The notes: generated by a model from the letters alone, not told the origin. Shown: positions 52,338 through 64,000, counted from the first letter of the stretch. The stretch is DNA of 64,000 nt from Tsukamurella sp. 1534 (GCF_000312385.1 NZ_HE997626.1:62001-126000), one strand, 5' to 3'. Numbers and translations are program-made.

Positions 52338-54196
52338 TTCGTGCGCTCCCATCGTTCGACTCCACCGAAGACGCCCACCGACAGCGGGCCGCCCAGGCTC
52401 ACGCCCTGCACCGAGGGTCCCATGGCGGCCAGGGACACGTCCTGCAGGATCGGCAGCACGGTGGCGCGCTTCCACAGTTCGGCGTCGATCGCGGACAGGT
52501 CGATGGGGCCGCCGCGCAGTCCGTCGGCGGCGAGGCCCTGCAACTCGGCGTCGCACAGCCCGGAGAGGTTGCCGCCCACCGTCGTCGCGGAGGGGTCGTT
52601 CTCGAGATCCGGGGTGGACGTGGGGGTCGCCGACGCGCGGTCGGATTCGGACGACGGTGGCGGCGGGCACTCGACCCGGCCGGCGAACCGTTCCACGGGG
52701 GTGGGCCCGACGCCGGTCCAGTTCACCACCGCGTCGACCGAGCCGTCGAGCAGCGCGGTTCCGGTGAGCACGTTCGATTCGAGCGGCACGACGGATGCGA
52801 ACACGCCCATCGAGCGCAGCTGATCCGTGGCGTTGCTGGCGACCGCGAACGCCTCCTGGCTGTCCCGGGGCACGCCGATCCGGAGGAACATGGGCACGCC
52901 GTCCCGCACGAACTGCTGCACGTTCTCTCCCGGCGAGGGCGACGGCGGCACGGGCAGGCCCGAGGCGTCGGTGCTGGGGGCCGCGGTGGTGGTCGGTGCG
53001 CTCGCCGGAGTCGGCGGCGTGGGCGGCGGGCTCTGGCTGGGCGGGATCGGCGCGTTCTGCACCGAGTAGCCGGCACCGGCCAGGGCCTGTTCGAGCCGTG
53101 CCTTGGCGTCCGCGGGCGCGGCCGGCGCGGGCATGGTGGGCGCGTAGCCGGGATCCGACGGTGCGAGCACCTGGGCCCGCGCGGGGCGCACCGTGTCGCC
53201 CCCGGACCCGACGGTGGTGAGCAGGTCCACGTTGAGCGCGTCCAGCAGGGCCCGGCGCACCGCGACGTCGCTGAGGAACTTCGAGCGGGTGTTCAGCGTC
53301 ATCGACAGCATGCGCGGGTCCACCTGTTCGGCGGCCTTCACCTGGTAGATCGAGGTCAACTGCGCCAGCAGCGACGGTCCGCCGTGCATGGACACCACCT
53401 GCACGTCACCCGTGCGCACGGAGTTCGCGAGCTGCGCGTCGCCGCCGCCCTTGCGGAGCACGATGCGCTCCACCCGGGACGGGGTCATCCAGTAGCGGTC
53501 ATTGCGTTCGAGGGTCACCTCGTCGCGGGCGATGTCGACCTTCTTGACCAGGTACCCGCCGCCCGAGGCCGGGATCCGGTCGCGCATCGCCCCGTTGAAG
53601 CCGCCGGGCGAGCCCTTGATCAGGTGGCTGGGCAGCAGGTTCTGGAACAGGGTGCGCCAGTTGGGCAGCGGGGATTTGAGGGTGACGATCACCTGTTTGC
53701 CGCCCGCGCCGGAGGCGACCGACTCGATCTGCCGGTACGGCGCCGAGCCGACGGTGTCGGGGGCGGTGATCATCGACTGCCACAGGTAGACGAAGTCCTC
53801 GGCCGCGATGGGCGCACCGTCGGACCACTGCGCGTCCTGCCGGATGGTGTACGCGATCTGCAGGGGCGCCGGCTGTTCGACGGTGGGTACCAGATCCGTG
53901 TTCTGCGCCAGCACGATCTTCCCGTCGGGGTCCTTGACCTCGCGGAACGGGCTGGGCAGCGTCATGGCCGCGAGGGCCCGCGCCGCGGAGGACGAGTTCG
54001 ACGCCAGGTGCGGGTTGAAGCCCGCACCCAGCGTGTCGATCGCCACCTGCACCGTCGCGCCGGATACGACGGGCGGCTGCGGCGGCGCGGACGTCTCCGA
54101 CCCCGGGACCGCCGGCGGCGGGGAGGCGACGCAGCCCGTGAGGACGCCGGCCAGAAGGGCCGACGTCACCGTCAGGCCCACCGACTTCCGCCGCAC
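52334..54196 (-). CDS. lpqW: LpqW-like lipoprotein (ABC substrate-binding fold)
   Basis: 620 aa. A signal peptide ends VLTGCVAS (Cys22 lipidated). The body is an oligopeptide-binding-protein fold: [18 protein letters not shown] (about 50-67), [45 protein letters not shown] (about 99-143) and long Pro/Thr-rich inserts near 385-420. In mycobacteria LpqW acts not as a transporter part but as a switch between PIM and lipoarabinomannan synthesis. The length and position (after typA, before mshB) match Rv1166. The inserts are longer than usual. Confidence 0.9.
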   Translation of the reverse strand: MRRKSVGLTVTSALLAGVLTGCVASPPPAVPGSETSAPPQPPVVSGATVQVAIDTLGAGFNPHLASNSSSAARALAAMTLPSPFREVKDPDGKIVLAQNTDLVPTVEQPAPLQIAYTIRQDAQWSDGAPIAAEDFVYLWQSMITAPDTVGSAPYRQIESVASGAGGKQVIVTLKSPLPNWRTLFQNLLPSHLIKGSPGGFNGAMRDRIPASGGGYLVKKVDIARDEVTLERNDRYWMTPSRVERIVLRKGGGDAQLANSVRTGDVQVVSMHGGPSLLAQLTSIYQVKAAEQVDPRMLSMTLNTRSKFLSDVAVRRALLDALNVDLLTTVGSGGDTVRPARAQVLAPSDPGYAPTMPAPAAPADAKARLEQALAGAGYSVQNAPIPPSQSPPPTPPTPASAPTTTAAPSTDASGLPVPPSPSPGENVQQFVRDGVPMFLRIGVPRDSQEAFAVASNATDQLRSMGVFASVVPLESNVLTGTALLDGSVDAVVNWTGVGPTPVERFAGRVECPPPPSSESDRASATPTSTPDLENDPSATTVGGNLSGLCDAELQGLAADGLRGGPIDLSAIDAELWKRATVLPILQDVSLAAMGPSVQGVSLGGPLSVGVFGGVERWERTK

Positions 54197-54279
54197 CGGC
54201 GCTCCCTTCTGCCCGTTCCTCCCCGGCTTCGGGGAACCGTCACCACCGTAGCCGCGACCGTCGGTCGCGCCGCGAGGGA

Positions 54280-56187
<1,908 letters not shown>

Positions 56188-56369
56188 GTTGGTTCTCCTG
56201 AGGTGGATGTCGTCCGCGCGCACGTGAGTGCTCACGCGGACACGAAGAAGGGGGCGTGCGGGCACGCCTGGTCGTCCCCAGGTTACTCACCGATCGGCCC
56301 GGGACCCGCATCGTGGCCTCCGGGTGTGACGATTCTCCATCGGGCATTAGGTTGCGCTAACCTATCTAC

Positions 56370-56567
56370 GTGAGTAAGACCAAGGCGCACAAACTCGTGG
56401 GCCGCAAGCCCAAGAAGAAGTGCTGCCGCAAGAAGACGCGGTGCGAGCGGTGCCCCGTGGTGATCCACAAGCTCAACCGCCTGGCGGCGGACGGCGCCAC
56501 CAAGAAGGAACTGCAGAAGTCCCTGAAGTCGGTGCGCGCCAACCCCGGCCGCACCCGCGCGGCCTAA
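56370..56567 (+). CDS. 65-aa basic Cys-rich protein
   Basis: 65 aa from the GTG at 56370. The core KKKCCRKKTRCERCPVVIHKL holds four Cys (18, 19, 25, 28) with many Lys and Arg, a zinc-knuckle-like or rRNA-binding pattern; the rest is helical and basic (TKKELQKSLKSVRANPGRTRAA). The family appears widely in actinobacteria next to typA, but I know of no function. It is divergent from typA across 182 bp and overlaps by 4 nt the end of the convergent minus-strand gene at 56564. Confidence 0.75.
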   Translation: MSKTKAHKLVGRKPKKKCCRKKTRCERCPVVIHKLNRLAADGATKKELQKSLKSVRANPGRTRAA

Positions 56568-56923
56568 GCGCCGGGCTCCAGCAACGCCCACACCGCCCCC
56601 GGGTCGGCGGCGGTCGCGACCGCGCGTTCGAGGCCCTCCCTGTCGACGGGGAGCGATCTCAGCCGCTCCACCAGGGCGGGAACGTCGTGCTCGTGCCCCG
56701 CCGACGGTGAGATCTCCACCAGGAAGACCAGGGCGCGCGCCCTGTCGGCATCGGTGTCGCCGTCTTTGGGGCGCCGCAGCGCCGAGGTCAAGGCGCGGTA
56801 GGCCGCGGCGTCGTCGTTCTTGAAGCCCTGCAGGATGCGGGCGTTGTCGAGGGCCTTCGCCAGCCCGGCGAATCCGGACGAATCACCGGTGAGCCGACCC
56901 CACGTCCGTTCCGTTGCGGCAAT
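56564..56923 (-). CDS. Small helical protein, start codon unresolved
   Basis: About 119 aa. The frame from 56923 to the stop reads IAATERTWGRLTGDSSGFAG..., then KALDNARILQGFKNDDAAAYRAL and a C-terminal LVFLVEISPSAGHEHDVPALVERL segment, good codon use throughout. Upstream of the TTG at 56791 there is no ATG, GTG or TTG before the in-frame stop; the TTG start would drop 45 well-behaved residues. An ATT start at 56923 is the best candidate, as rare initiation codons occur; a pseudogene that lost its start is the alternative. No family is recognised. Confidence 0.5.
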   Translation of the reverse strand: MAATERTWGRLTGDSSGFAGLAKALDNARILQGFKNDDAAAYRALTSALRRPKDGDTDADRARALVFLVEISPSAGHEHDVPALVERLRSLPVDREGLERAVATAADPGAVWALLEPGA

Positions 56924-56961
56924 GCGCGCATAATCGCCAAGCGCGAAGGGAGGATCACGAA

Positions 56962-57207
56962 GTGTCTGGCCATTTGAACGAGTACGTATCCGCGATCAGC
57001 AACGCGATCAGTGCCGTGCGCGGATCCGCCGCCGACATCTCCGGGAGGTCGTCCGCGCCCCTGAGCCTCGCCGAGGGCGAGATCGCGGAGGTGATCCGCG
57101 AGGGCAACGCGGCCCTGCAGCGCGCCGAGAGCGCGCTCACCGAGGCCCAGGCGCGGTACGCCGAGGCCGGGATGCTGCTCAGCGCTGACGCCGCCGCGGT
57201 GCACTGA
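56962..57207 (+). CDS. 81-aa helical protein, unknown
   Basis: 81 aa from the GTG at 56962 with GGGAGGA upstream. The sequence SGHLNEYVSAISNAISAVRGSAADISGRSSAPLSLAEGEIAEVIREGNAALQRAESALTEAQARYAEAGMLLSADAAAVH is two helices with heptad-like spacing. It is similar in size and helicity to WXG100 (ESX) substrates but lacks the WXG turn, so an ESX assignment is not supported. It may share a promoter region with the divergent gene at 56564-56923. Confidence 0.65.
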   Translation: MSGHLNEYVSAISNAISAVRGSAADISGRSSAPLSLAEGEIAEVIREGNAALQRAESALTEAQARYAEAGMLLSADAAAVH

Positions 57208-57222
57208 TGCCGGGCGCGGCCG

Positions 57223-58272
57223 TCAGACCGACTCCGTCGCGCCCCGCCAGATGTTGACGTCGCCGTCCACCGCGAACTCGTCGATGGCGGCGAGCTCCGC
57301 AGCGGAGAGCTCCAGGTTGCCGGTGGCGCCCACGCTATCCTCGAGCTGAGCGACGCTGGAGGCGCCGATCAGGGCCGACGTGACGGCGGGATCGCGCAGC
57401 ACCCACGCGATGGCGAGCTGGGCGAGCGTCTGCCCCCGCGCGGCGGCGATGTCGTTGAGCCCGCGCACGCGGCGCAGGTTCTCCTCCGAGAGCATCCCGG
57501 CGCCGAGACTCTTCCCCTCGGCGGCCCGCGAACGCTCGGGCACGCCGTGCAGGTACTTGTCGGTGAGCAGCCCCTGCGCGAGTGGCGAGAAGGCGATGAC
57601 CCCCATCCCCTCCGCCGCGGTGGTCCGCAGCAGGGCCGGATCGCCGCGCTCCACCCACCGGTTGAGCATCGAGTACGACGGCTGATGGATGACGAGCGGC
57701 GTGCCGAGGTCGCGCATGATCTCCTGCGCCCGCGCGGTGAGCGACCCGCTGTACGAGGAGACGCCCGCGTACAGCGCCTTGCCGGCGCGCACCGCCTGGT
57801 GCAGGGCGCCCAACGTCTCCTCGAGCGGAGTCTCGGGGTCGGGCCGGTGGTGGTAGAAGACGTCCACGTAGTCCAGGCCCATGCGCTGCAGGGACTGGTC
57901 GAGCGATGCGGTCAGGTACTTCCTCGACCCGCCGAATCCGTAAGGGCCCGGCCACATGTCCCACCCGGCCTTGCTGGAGATGATCAGCTCGTCGCGGTAG
58001 GGCCGGAAGTCCGCGGCCAGGATCGTGCCGAAGTTCCGCTCCGCGCTGCCGGGCGGCGGCCCGTAGTTGTTCGCCAGGTCGAAGTGGGTGACGCCGAGGT
58101 CGAAGGCGCGGCGCAGGATGTCGCGCTGGGTCTGCAGCGGCTTGTCGTCGCCGAAGTTGTGCCAGAGCCCGAGCGAGACGGCCGGCAGTTTCAGGCCGGA
58201 CTCCCCCACCCGCCGGTACGGAACCGACTCATACCGCTGCGGACTCGCGACGTACGGATCGAATGCACCCAT
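57223..58272 (-). CDS. Aldo/keto reductase of the YghZ (L-glyceraldehyde-3-phosphate reductase) type
   Basis: 349 aa from the ATG at 58272 (ATGs at 58281 and 58284 are alternatives). The catalytic tetrad is Asp65 and Tyr70 (FDLANNYG), Lys101 (SSKAG) and His141 (YHHRPD). The motif [25 protein letters not shown] (about 19-43) marks the YghZ/Kv-beta-like subfamily, which uses NADPH to reduce aldehydes such as methylglyoxal. It is divergent from the CDF transporter, with 49 bp between, and convergent with the 81-aa gene. Confidence 0.9.
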   Translation of the reverse strand: MGAFDPYVASPQRYESVPYRRVGESGLKLPAVSLGLWHNFGDDKPLQTQRDILRRAFDLGVTHFDLANNYGPPPGSAERNFGTILAADFRPYRDELIISSKAGWDMWPGPYGFGGSRKYLTASLDQSLQRMGLDYVDVFYHHRPDPETPLEETLGALHQAVRAGKALYAGVSSYSGSLTARAQEIMRDLGTPLVIHQPSYSMLNRWVERGDPALLRTTAAEGMGVIAFSPLAQGLLTDKYLHGVPERSRAAEGKSLGAGMLSEENLRRVRGLNDIAAARGQTLAQLAIAWVLRDPAVTSALIGASSVAQLEDSVGATGNLELSAAELAAIDEFAVDGDVNIWRGATESV

Positions 58273-58321
58273 GGATCCCATCATGCCCGCCGGTGCGGCG
58301 ATCGGCCTAGCATCAGGATCC

Positions 58322-59326
58322 ATGGCCACCGACGACCGGCGGGCGAGCGACGGCGCGCAGTCCGAGAGCATGCTGACCGTGCTGATCGCGTTCGCCGCGA
58401 ACATCCTGATCGCGATCGCGAAATCGGTGGCGGCGGTGTTCACCGGGTCGGCGGCGATGGTCGCGGAGGCGGCGCATTCGTGGGCCGACACGGGTAACGA
58501 GGTGTTCCTGCTCATCGGCGCGCGCCGCGCCGAGAAGCCCGCGGACGCCTCGCACCCGTTCGGCTACGGCCGTTCCGGATACGTCTGGTCGATGTTCGCG
58601 GCGTTCGGGCTGTTCAGCGTCGGTTCGGCGGTGTCGGTCCTGCACGGCGTGAGCTCGTTGGGCGCTCCCGAGGAGCAGGCCGATTACGCGTGGGGGTACG
58701 CGGTTCTCGCGATCTCCTTCGTGCTGGAGGGCATCTCGTTCCTGCAGGCGCTGCGGCAGACCAGGGCGGGCGCCGAGGAGCGCTGGCTGCATCCGCTGCG
58801 GTACGTGCGGATCACCTCCAACCCGGTGCTGCGCTCGGTGTTCGCGGAGGACCTCAGCGCGCTCATCGGCATCGTCGTCGCCGCGAGCGCGATGGCGCTG
58901 CACCAGATCACGGGGAATCCGGTGTGGGACGCCGTCGGGTCGATCGCGGTGGGCGTGCTGCTGGGCTTCGTGGCGGTGTTCCTCATCCGCCGCAACATGG
59001 ACTTCCTCACCGGCGAGGCCGCGACGCCCCTCGCCCGCAACGTCACCCTCGCCGCGCTGCTCGCCCACCCCGACGTGCGGCAGGTGAGCTTCCTGCACAT
59101 GGAGTGGGTGGGCGCCGACAAGCTGTTCCTCGTGGCCGCGGTCGACATCGAGGGCGACCTTCCGGAGTCGCAGGTCGCGGCTCGGCTCGCCGCGATCGCG
59201 GACGAGATCGACGGGTCGCCGCAGATCGCGCGGGCCCTTCTCACCCTCACCCGCCCGGGCGACACCACCGCGCTGCGACCCGAACCGCTCCCGGATTGGT
59301 ATCTGCCGCTGGAGGACCGGGACTAG
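58322..59326 (+). CDS. Cation diffusion facilitator (CDF) metal exporter
   Basis: 334 aa. Six membrane helices are followed by a soluble C-terminal domain. The metal site of TM2 is HSWAD (His52, Asp56), and TM5 has [14 protein letters not shown] with its partner acidic pair. The TM3-TM4 loop [13 protein letters not shown] is typical of the subfamily that includes iron/zinc exporters. The exported metal cannot be fixed from sequence; Zn2+, Mn2+ or Fe2+ are possible. The ATG at 58322 is clear. The stop overlaps the GMC gene stop by 4 nt. Confidence 0.9.
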   Translation: MATDDRRASDGAQSESMLTVLIAFAANILIAIAKSVAAVFTGSAAMVAEAAHSWADTGNEVFLLIGARRAEKPADASHPFGYGRSGYVWSMFAAFGLFSVGSAVSVLHGVSSLGAPEEQADYAWGYAVLAISFVLEGISFLQALRQTRAGAEERWLHPLRYVRITSNPVLRSVFAEDLSALIGIVVAASAMALHQITGNPVWDAVGSIAVGVLLGFVAVFLIRRNMDFLTGEAATPLARNVTLAALLAHPDVRQVSFLHMEWVGADKLFLVAAVDIEGDLPESQVAARLAAIADEIDGSPQIARALLTLTRPGDTTALRPEPLPDWYLPLEDRD

Positions 59327-61275
59327 CGGCCGATCCGCGCGGCCAGCCGCGACGCGTTCATGTGCGCGATGGCCTCGATGGAGATCATGGGGTTCACCCC
59401 GCTGGGCGTCGGGAAGCAGGAGGCGTCGGCCACCACCAGGTTCGGCACCTCCCACGTCGCCCCGTCGGGGTCGACGGCGGAGGTCTCCCGGCTGCCGCCC
59501 ATCGCGGCGGTCCCCATGATGTGCAGGGCGATCATCATGCACCGCGCGGGTGCGTAGCCTTCGCTCCGCGCCGCGGCGGCGAACGCGTCGAGATCGCCCG
59601 GCAGGTCCACGGACACCCGGTTCTGGTGCGCCGTGCGGACGGACCTCGCGCCCGCGGCCGCGAGGATCCGCGTCGCGCCCTCGACGCCGTACTGCATGTG
59701 CTCGGCGTCCCGCTCGCTCAGGCGGTACCGCACGACGGGCTCCCCGTCGCGCCCCACGGTCACCCGCCCGCTTCCGGTGTCGCGCACCAGGACACCGATC
59801 TGCGCGGTGTTCCGCAGGGCCCGCATGTCGGCGGCGTGCTGCGCGGCGGAGTGCCACGGCTGGAACAGGGTGACGGCTCCGGGGTTGGCGGGACCGGTCT
59901 CGTAGATGACGCCGTAACCGTTCCCGTCGAGGTCCGCGTGTTCGGTCGAGTAGCGGGTCTGCAGCCCACCCTCCCAGGGACGCACATCCTCGTCGAACAC
60001 GCCCGCGACGGAGGTCACCGGGTGCAGCCGCAGGTTCTCGCCGATCCGCTTGTTGCGCAGACCCGATCGGCGCAACAACGGCGGGGTCTGCAGGGAACCG
60101 GCGGCGACGACCACGGCCTTCGCGGCGACCGTGACCGGCGCACCGTCGGCCGTCACCGCCTCCACCCCGGTCGCCCTGCCGCGCTCGACGATCACCCGCC
60201 GCACGTCGACGCCGACGGCGATCCGCGCACCGTCGGCCACGGCGTCGTGCAGCCACGTCTTGGCGGTCGACTGCTTCGCGCCGAGCCTGCAGCCGTACCC
60301 GCAGCGGCCGCATTCGACGCCCTGATCGCATCCGATCACGTTGCGGGGCATGGCGTCGCACTGCCACCCGAGGGCGCGCAGTCCGCGTTCGAGGATCGCG
60401 TCGCGCGGTGAGGGCGCGTTGTAGTCGGTGTTGACGCCCAGGCGGCGCTGCACCGCGTCGAGCGAGCGGGAGAACTCGTCGCCCGCGAACTGCTTCGCGC
60501 CGTGCGCCGCCCACTCCGCGCGCACGTGGTCGGGCGTCGCGAACGACGTGCTCCAGTTGACCACCGTGCCGCCGCCCAGGGTGCCGCCCGCCATGAACGA
60601 CGAGAACTGCCCCTCGGCGGAGATCGCGGGCGGCCCCGCGTACAGCGAGGTGAGCGCGTCCAACTCGCCGGCGCCGAAGTCGCGGTCGTCGTGGTAGCCG
60701 CCGCGTTCGAGGACCAGCACGTCGAGGCCCGCGGCCGCGAGCACGGCGGCCGCCGTGCCACCGCCCGCACCGGATCCCACGACCACCACGTCGGCGGTGA
60801 GCGCCGCGCCGCCCGCGGGCGGCGCTAGCACGGGCAGCGGCCGCTGCGGCGCGCCGGGCAGCGGTCCGGGCGCCTCCGGATAGTCGAGCGCCGCGCGGGC
60901 GGCGGTGTTGTCGGGCGCGATGTAGTACGCGCCGATCACCAGCGAGCGCAGGCCCTGGAACACGGTGCGCACCGGCGCGAGCGGGGATTCGCCCCAGCCC
61001 AGCAGCACCCGTTCGCGGCGGGCGTGCGGCAGCGCCGAGAACCGTCGCGGCCCGATCCGGTTCACGAGCCCGAACGCGCGGGTGTCCCACACGTCGAGGA
61101 ACGCGCGGAGCTCGCGCAGTTCCCGCGGCAGCATCTTGTGCTGCGCGGTCCGGGAGACGGCGGCGAGGAAGTCGATCTCGCGGGCGGCGGGGACGCCGTG
61201 CCCGCCGGGGATGAGGGTGTCGGCGATCGAGAGGAGGGCCCGGGCCTGCCGGGGGCTGAACACGCTGTCGGTCAC
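59323..61275 (-). CDS. GMC-family FAD oxidoreductase (long-chain alcohol oxidase type)
   Basis: 650 aa. An N-terminal gluconate-dehydrogenase-subunit-3-like domain ([19 protein letters not shown], about 7-25) precedes the FAD motif [22 protein letters not shown] (about 162-183). [12 protein letters not shown], a four-Cys block [17 protein letters not shown] (about 320-336), and a C-terminal [16 protein letters not shown] follow. The Cys block is typical of bacterial fatty-alcohol or terpenoid alcohol oxidases. The electron acceptor is probably O2 or a membrane carrier. It lies 5 bp from the ABC transporter ATPase gene, perhaps in one operon by chance. Confidence 0.88.
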   Translation of the reverse strand: MTDSVFSPRQARALLSIADTLIPGGHGVPAAREIDFLAAVSRTAQHKMLPRELRELRAFLDVWDTRAFGLVNRIGPRRFSALPHARRERVLLGWGESPLAPVRTVFQGLRSLVIGAYYIAPDNTAARAALDYPEAPGPLPGAPQRPLPVLAPPAGGAALTADVVVVGSGAGGGTAAAVLAAAGLDVLVLERGGYHDDRDFGAGELDALTSLYAGPPAISAEGQFSSFMAGGTLGGGTVVNWSTSFATPDHVRAEWAAHGAKQFAGDEFSRSLDAVQRRLGVNTDYNAPSPRDAILERGLRALGWQCDAMPRNVIGCDQGVECGRCGYGCRLGAKQSTAKTWLHDAVADGARIAVGVDVRRVIVERGRATGVEAVTADGAPVTVAAKAVVVAAGSLQTPPLLRRSGLRNKRIGENLRLHPVTSVAGVFDEDVRPWEGGLQTRYSTEHADLDGNGYGVIYETGPANPGAVTLFQPWHSAAQHAADMRALRNTAQIGVLVRDTGSGRVTVGRDGEPVVRYRLSERDAEHMQYGVEGATRILAAAGARSVRTAHQNRVSVDLPGDLDAFAAAARSEGYAPARCMMIALHIMGTAAMGGSRETSAVDPDGATWEVPNLVVADASCFPTPSGVNPMISIEAIAHMNASRLAARIGR

Positions 61276-61279
61276 GGCA

Positions 61280-62293
61280 TCATCCGATCACGGCCACGCG
61301 GCGGGGGTTGAGCGCGACGTGCACGGTGTCGCCGTCGCGCGGCGGGGTGTCGGCGAACGCCTCGGCCTCGAGTTCGTGGTGGCCGGCGGCGACGGCCACC
61401 GTGATCCGCACCCCGTCGACGGTGGGCACGGAGCGCACCACCCGGGCTGGTACGCCGCGCGCCTGGATGACCACGGAGCCTGGGCGCAGGCCCAGCTGGA
61501 ACCGGCCGTCGGGGCAGTCGACCAGTACCCGCCCGAGCGCGCTGTCGGCCTGTCGGGCCTCGACGGCGGCGTCGACCAGGGCGGTGTATCCGAGGAACCG
61601 CGCGATCTCGGGCGTGCGGGGCCGCCGCCACAGCCTGGCGGGTCGGTCGACCTGTGCGATCTCGCCGTCGGTCATCACGGCGACGGTGTCCGCCAGCTCC
61701 ACGGCCTCGCCGTGGTCGTGGGTCACGATGAGCGCGGGGGTACCGGCCTCGCGGAGGATGCGCCGTAGGTCGCCCGCGAGCCGGTCCCGCAGTTGCCGGT
61801 CCAGCGCGGAGAGGGGCTCGTCGAGGAGCAGCAGTCGCGGGCGCGGGGCCAACGCCCGGGCGAGCGCGACGCGCTGCTGCTGCCCGCCGGACAGCTCCCC
61901 GACGGGCCGCCCACCCGCGCCGGGTAGTCCCACCAGGTCCAGCAGCTCCTCCACGCGATCCCGGGCCTCGGCCCTCGCCCACCCCTGCCGTTCGAGCCCG
62001 TAGCGCACGTTCCCGGCCACGTCGCGGTGACCGAAGAGCTGGCCGTCCTGGAAGACCATGCCGAAACCGCGCCGGTGCGGGGGCACCCGGGCGAGATCCG
62101 CACCGTCGAACAGCACCGCGCCGCCGGCCAGCGGTTCGAGCCCGGCGACGGCGCGCAGCAGGGTGGACTTGCCGCAGCCCGACGGCCCGAGCAGTGCCGT
62201 GACGGGCGCATCCGCGGCGCCCACGTCGAGCGAGACCCCGCGCACCGCGGTCTCGTCGCCGTAGCGCACCGTCGCGCCGTTGATGCTCAGCAT
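61280..62293 (-). CDS. ABC importer ATP-binding protein (thiamine/iron-type)
   Basis: 337 aa. Walker A GPSGCGKST (about 36-44), Q-loop FQDGQLFGHRD (about 80-90), signature LSGGQQQRVA (about 131-140), Walker B LLLDEPLSALD (about 152-162) and H-loop VTHDHGEAV. A C-terminal TOBE-like domain of about 100 residues follows. The signature LSGGQQQRVA and the two-in-one permease upstream are typical of ThiQ/FbpC-type systems. It lies 34 bp downstream of the permease. Confidence 0.87.
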   Translation of the reverse strand: MLSINGATVRYGDETAVRGVSLDVGAADAPVTALLGPSGCGKSTLLRAVAGLEPLAGGAVLFDGADLARVPPHRRGFGMVFQDGQLFGHRDVAGNVRYGLERQGWARAEARDRVEELLDLVGLPGAGGRPVGELSGGQQQRVALARALAPRPRLLLLDEPLSALDRQLRDRLAGDLRRILREAGTPALIVTHDHGEAVELADTVAVMTDGEIAQVDRPARLWRRPRTPEIARFLGYTALVDAAVEARQADSALGRVLVDCPDGRFQLGLRPGSVVIQARGVPARVVRSVPTVDGVRITVAVAAGHHELEAEAFADTPPRDGDTVHVALNPRRVAVIG

Positions 62294-62327
62294 CGCTCCC
62301 CTCCCCGTCGAACGTCGCTCGTACCGT

Positions 62328-63950
62328 TCAGAACTCGGCCCTCCCGGATTCTCCCCGGCGCAGCCCCTCGACGAGGGCGATCACCACGATCGTGGCCGCC
62401 ACCAGCAGCACCGAACACGCCGCGGCGAGCGCGGCGCTGTCCCATCCGGGCCTGCTCATGATCCGCCCGATCAGCACCGGGAGCGTCATCTGCCCCGGTC
62501 GCACCAGGAAGCTCGCGGCGCCGAACTCGCCAAGCGTGATCACGTACGCGAAACCCGCCGCGACGGCGACGGATCGGCCGATCACCGGCAGGTCGACAGT
62601 GGCGAACACGCGGGCCGGCGACGCGCCGAGCACCGCGGCCGCCTGCCGTTGCCGCGGGTCGACGGCGGCGAGTGCGGGTACCAGGACCCGCACCACCAGC
62701 GGCATGGCGACGAGGGCCTGGACGAACGGCAGCACGGCGGGCGACTCCCGCACGGCCGGGAACGACTGCAGCGCCAGTAGATAGCCGAACCCCAGGGTCA
62801 CGGCGCTGACCCCGAGCGGCAGCATCACCACGGCGTCGGCGAACCGGCTCAGCACGCCGTGGGAGCGGGAGATCGCGACGGCCGCCAGCGTGCCGACCGC
62901 CAGGGCGATCGCGCCCGCCTGTGCGGCGGTCACCAGGGACATGACGAGCGCCTTCACGGGGACCACCCCGCCGAAATCGGCTGTGAGCCCGCGGTAGGCG
63001 TCGAGACTCGGCGCGCCGGAGGGATCCGGCCGCAGCGACCGCTGCACCAGCGCCGCGAGGGGGAACAGCAGCAGCACGGCACTCACCGGGACGCCCGCCG
63101 CCACGGCGATCCGCCCGCCGCGAGTGGGCCGGTGCCGGTGCGGCGCCGCACCCGCGGACGGCCTCGAGGCCCGCACCCGCAGGACGGCGCTGAGCGTCAC
63201 GGCGAGCACCACGATCACGATCTGCACGAGCGCGAGCAGCGAGGCGGTACGCAGGTCGAAGGCGCCCACGACCTCCTGGTAGACCGCGGTCTCCAGGGTG
63301 CGGAACCGGCTGCCGCCCACCACGAGCACGATGCCGAAGCTGGTGGCGCAGAACAGGAACACCACCGCGGCGGCGGAGGCGACGGCGGGCAGCAGCGCGG
63401 GCACCGTCGCCGTGACGAAGGCGCGCAGCGGACCGGCGCCCAGCGTGCGGGCGGCGCGCTCGGCGCGCGGGTCCACGCCCGCCCAGACGCCGCCCACGAT
63501 GCGGGCGACCACGGACACGTTGAAGTAGGCGTGCGCGAGGAGAACCGCCCACACGGTCTCGGACAGGCCGAGGAACGCGAGCGCGCCGCCGGGCCCGAAC
63601 AGGGTGCGGAAGGCGACGCCGACGACCACCGTGGGGAGCACGAACGGCACGGTCGCGAGGACGCGGAGGATCCACTGCCCGCGGAACGTCGCGCGGGCGG
63701 TGAGCCAGGCCAGCGGAAGGCCCAGTGCCACGGTGAGCGCCGTCGACGCCGCGGCCTGCCACACGGTGAACCACACCAGGCCCAGCCCGCCGGCACCGGT
63801 GAATCCGTCCCAGGCACCGGGCCCGTCGGAGGTGAGGCCGCGCGCGACGATCGCCCCCACCGGCCACAGGAAGAGGACGGCGACGAACAGCAGCGGCGCG
63901 GCGAGGAGCGCGAGCCGCGCGCCGGAGCCCCGGTTCACCGAACGGCTCAC
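62328..63950 (-). CDS. ABC importer permease with two fused membrane domains (ThiP/FbpB-type)
   Basis: 540 aa from the GTG at 63950, which overlaps the upstream stop in a GTGA. Two homologous halves of about 250 residues each hold six helices and an EAA-like loop (RAARTLGAGPLRAFVTATVPALLP, and RQAAAVLGASPARVFATVDLPVIG). This internal duplication is the mark of thiamine (ThiP) and ferric (FbpB) permeases. A Gly/Arg/His-rich linker (PSAGAAPHRHRPTRGG) joins the halves. Choosing thiamine over iron needs the binding protein, which is cut off here. Confidence 0.87.
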   Translation of the reverse strand: MSRSVNRGSGARLALLAAPLLFVAVLFLWPVGAIVARGLTSDGPGAWDGFTGAGGLGLVWFTVWQAAASTALTVALGLPLAWLTARATFRGQWILRVLATVPFVLPTVVVGVAFRTLFGPGGALAFLGLSETVWAVLLAHAYFNVSVVARIVGGVWAGVDPRAERAARTLGAGPLRAFVTATVPALLPAVASAAAVVFLFCATSFGIVLVVGGSRFRTLETAVYQEVVGAFDLRTASLLALVQIVIVVLAVTLSAVLRVRASRPSAGAAPHRHRPTRGGRIAVAAGVPVSAVLLLFPLAALVQRSLRPDPSGAPSLDAYRGLTADFGGVVPVKALVMSLVTAAQAGAIALAVGTLAAVAISRSHGVLSRFADAVVMLPLGVSAVTLGFGYLLALQSFPAVRESPAVLPFVQALVAMPLVVRVLVPALAAVDPRQRQAAAVLGASPARVFATVDLPVIGRSVAVAAGFAYVITLGEFGAASFLVRPGQMTLPVLIGRIMSRPGWDSAALAAACSVLLVAATIVVIALVEGLRRGESGRAEF

Positions 63951-64000
63951 CGGCCCATCAGTTGCCGCCACTGCCGGATCCAGCCGTCGCGCTCGTCGGC
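63947..64000 (-). CDS. Solute-binding protein of the ABC importer, C-terminal 17 residues
   Basis: The minus strand reads ADERDGWIRQWRQLMGR then TGA, ending 4 nt into the permease GTG. This is the typical end of a thiamine/iron solute-binding protein (WIRQWR-like). Only the tail is in the window, so nothing more can be said about specificity. Confidence 0.7.
   Translation of the reverse strand, partial: ADERDGWIRQWRQLMGR

Noticed and set aside
51091-52365. Open frame upstream of fbiC extends the protein to 1288 codons
   Set aside because: It runs antisense-shifted through the membrane-protein gene and mshB, and lacks homology; the known protein begins near the GTG at 51090.
56962-57207. WXG100/ESX substrate
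   Set aside because: The protein has the right size and helices but no WXG turn and no ESX genes nearby.

Overview
The window is about 70% G+C, with densely packed genes joined by many 4-nt GTGA/ATGA overlaps and frequent GTG starts. It encodes a set of lineage markers: a trehalose importer (LpqY-SugABC), WhiB2, F420 biosynthesis (FbiA, FbiB, fused FbiC), mycothiol biosynthesis (MshB), methylglucose-lipopolysaccharide/glycogen genes (GpgS, GlgM, GlgC), FolP2, LpqW and a 7Fe ferredoxin. Together these point to the chromosome of an actinobacterium of the order Mycobacteriales. Tsukamurella or a close relative is my guess, not something the sequence proves. I see no rRNA, tRNA, CRISPR array, insertion sequence or phage.

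Layout. (1) 1-10 kb: the 3' end of corA; a LacI regulator beside a GH13 alpha-glucosidase, with a perfect 20-bp palindrome between them; a SUFU-domain gene; then a minus-strand operon lpqY-sugA-sugB-sugC that runs on into a phosphoesterase and a ParB-like gene. (2) 10-19 kb: a TetR regulator and an AurF-type diiron oxygenase; a stress-protein-like membrane protein; a cytosolic MgtE_N/CBS protein with DUF1003 and proline-rich membrane partners; ahcY; an amino-acid permease; and a lone Phd/YefM-like antitoxin. (3) 19-27 kb: manA-SIS protein-manB, DUF3499, a degenerate metallopeptidase, whiB2, fbiA-fbiB and a Nudix protein. From memory, the order up to fbiB matches Rv3255c-Rv3262 of M. tuberculosis. 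(4) 27-41 kb: glgC and glgM diverge; then an RlmA-like methyltransferase, DUF3117, a DivIVA-domain protein, an inserted erythromycin-esterase/TioE pair and a regulator/membrane pair; then gpgS-folP2-fadD6, two LOG-family proteins and dapE. (5) 41-45.8 kb: dapD; then a tightly coupled minus-strand operon fdxA-dapC-MNIO(DUF692)-Gly/Cys-rich peptide-partner protein. (6) 45.9-57.2 kb: a nucleoside transporter, a Uma2 nuclease-like gene, an unknown gene, fbiC, a membrane protein, mshB, lpqW, typA and small unknown genes. (7) 57.2-64 kb: an aldo/keto reductase, a CDF transporter, a GMC oxidoreductase and a thiamine/iron-type ABC importer cut by the window end.

How the genes fit together. Trehalose recycling and alpha-glucan hydrolysis lie at the left, and glycogen/alpha-glucan and methylglucose-polysaccharide synthesis (glgC, glgM, gpgS) in the middle. 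Mannose activation (manA, manB) and lpqW serve mannolipid synthesis. The lysine/diaminopimelate route is represented by dapE, dapD and dapC. F420 synthesis is split between fbiAB and fbiC. The least explained part is the MNIO/Gly-Cys peptide cassette at 42.8-44.4 kb, which has the look of a ribosomally made, post-translationally modified peptide system embedded in a housekeeping operon.
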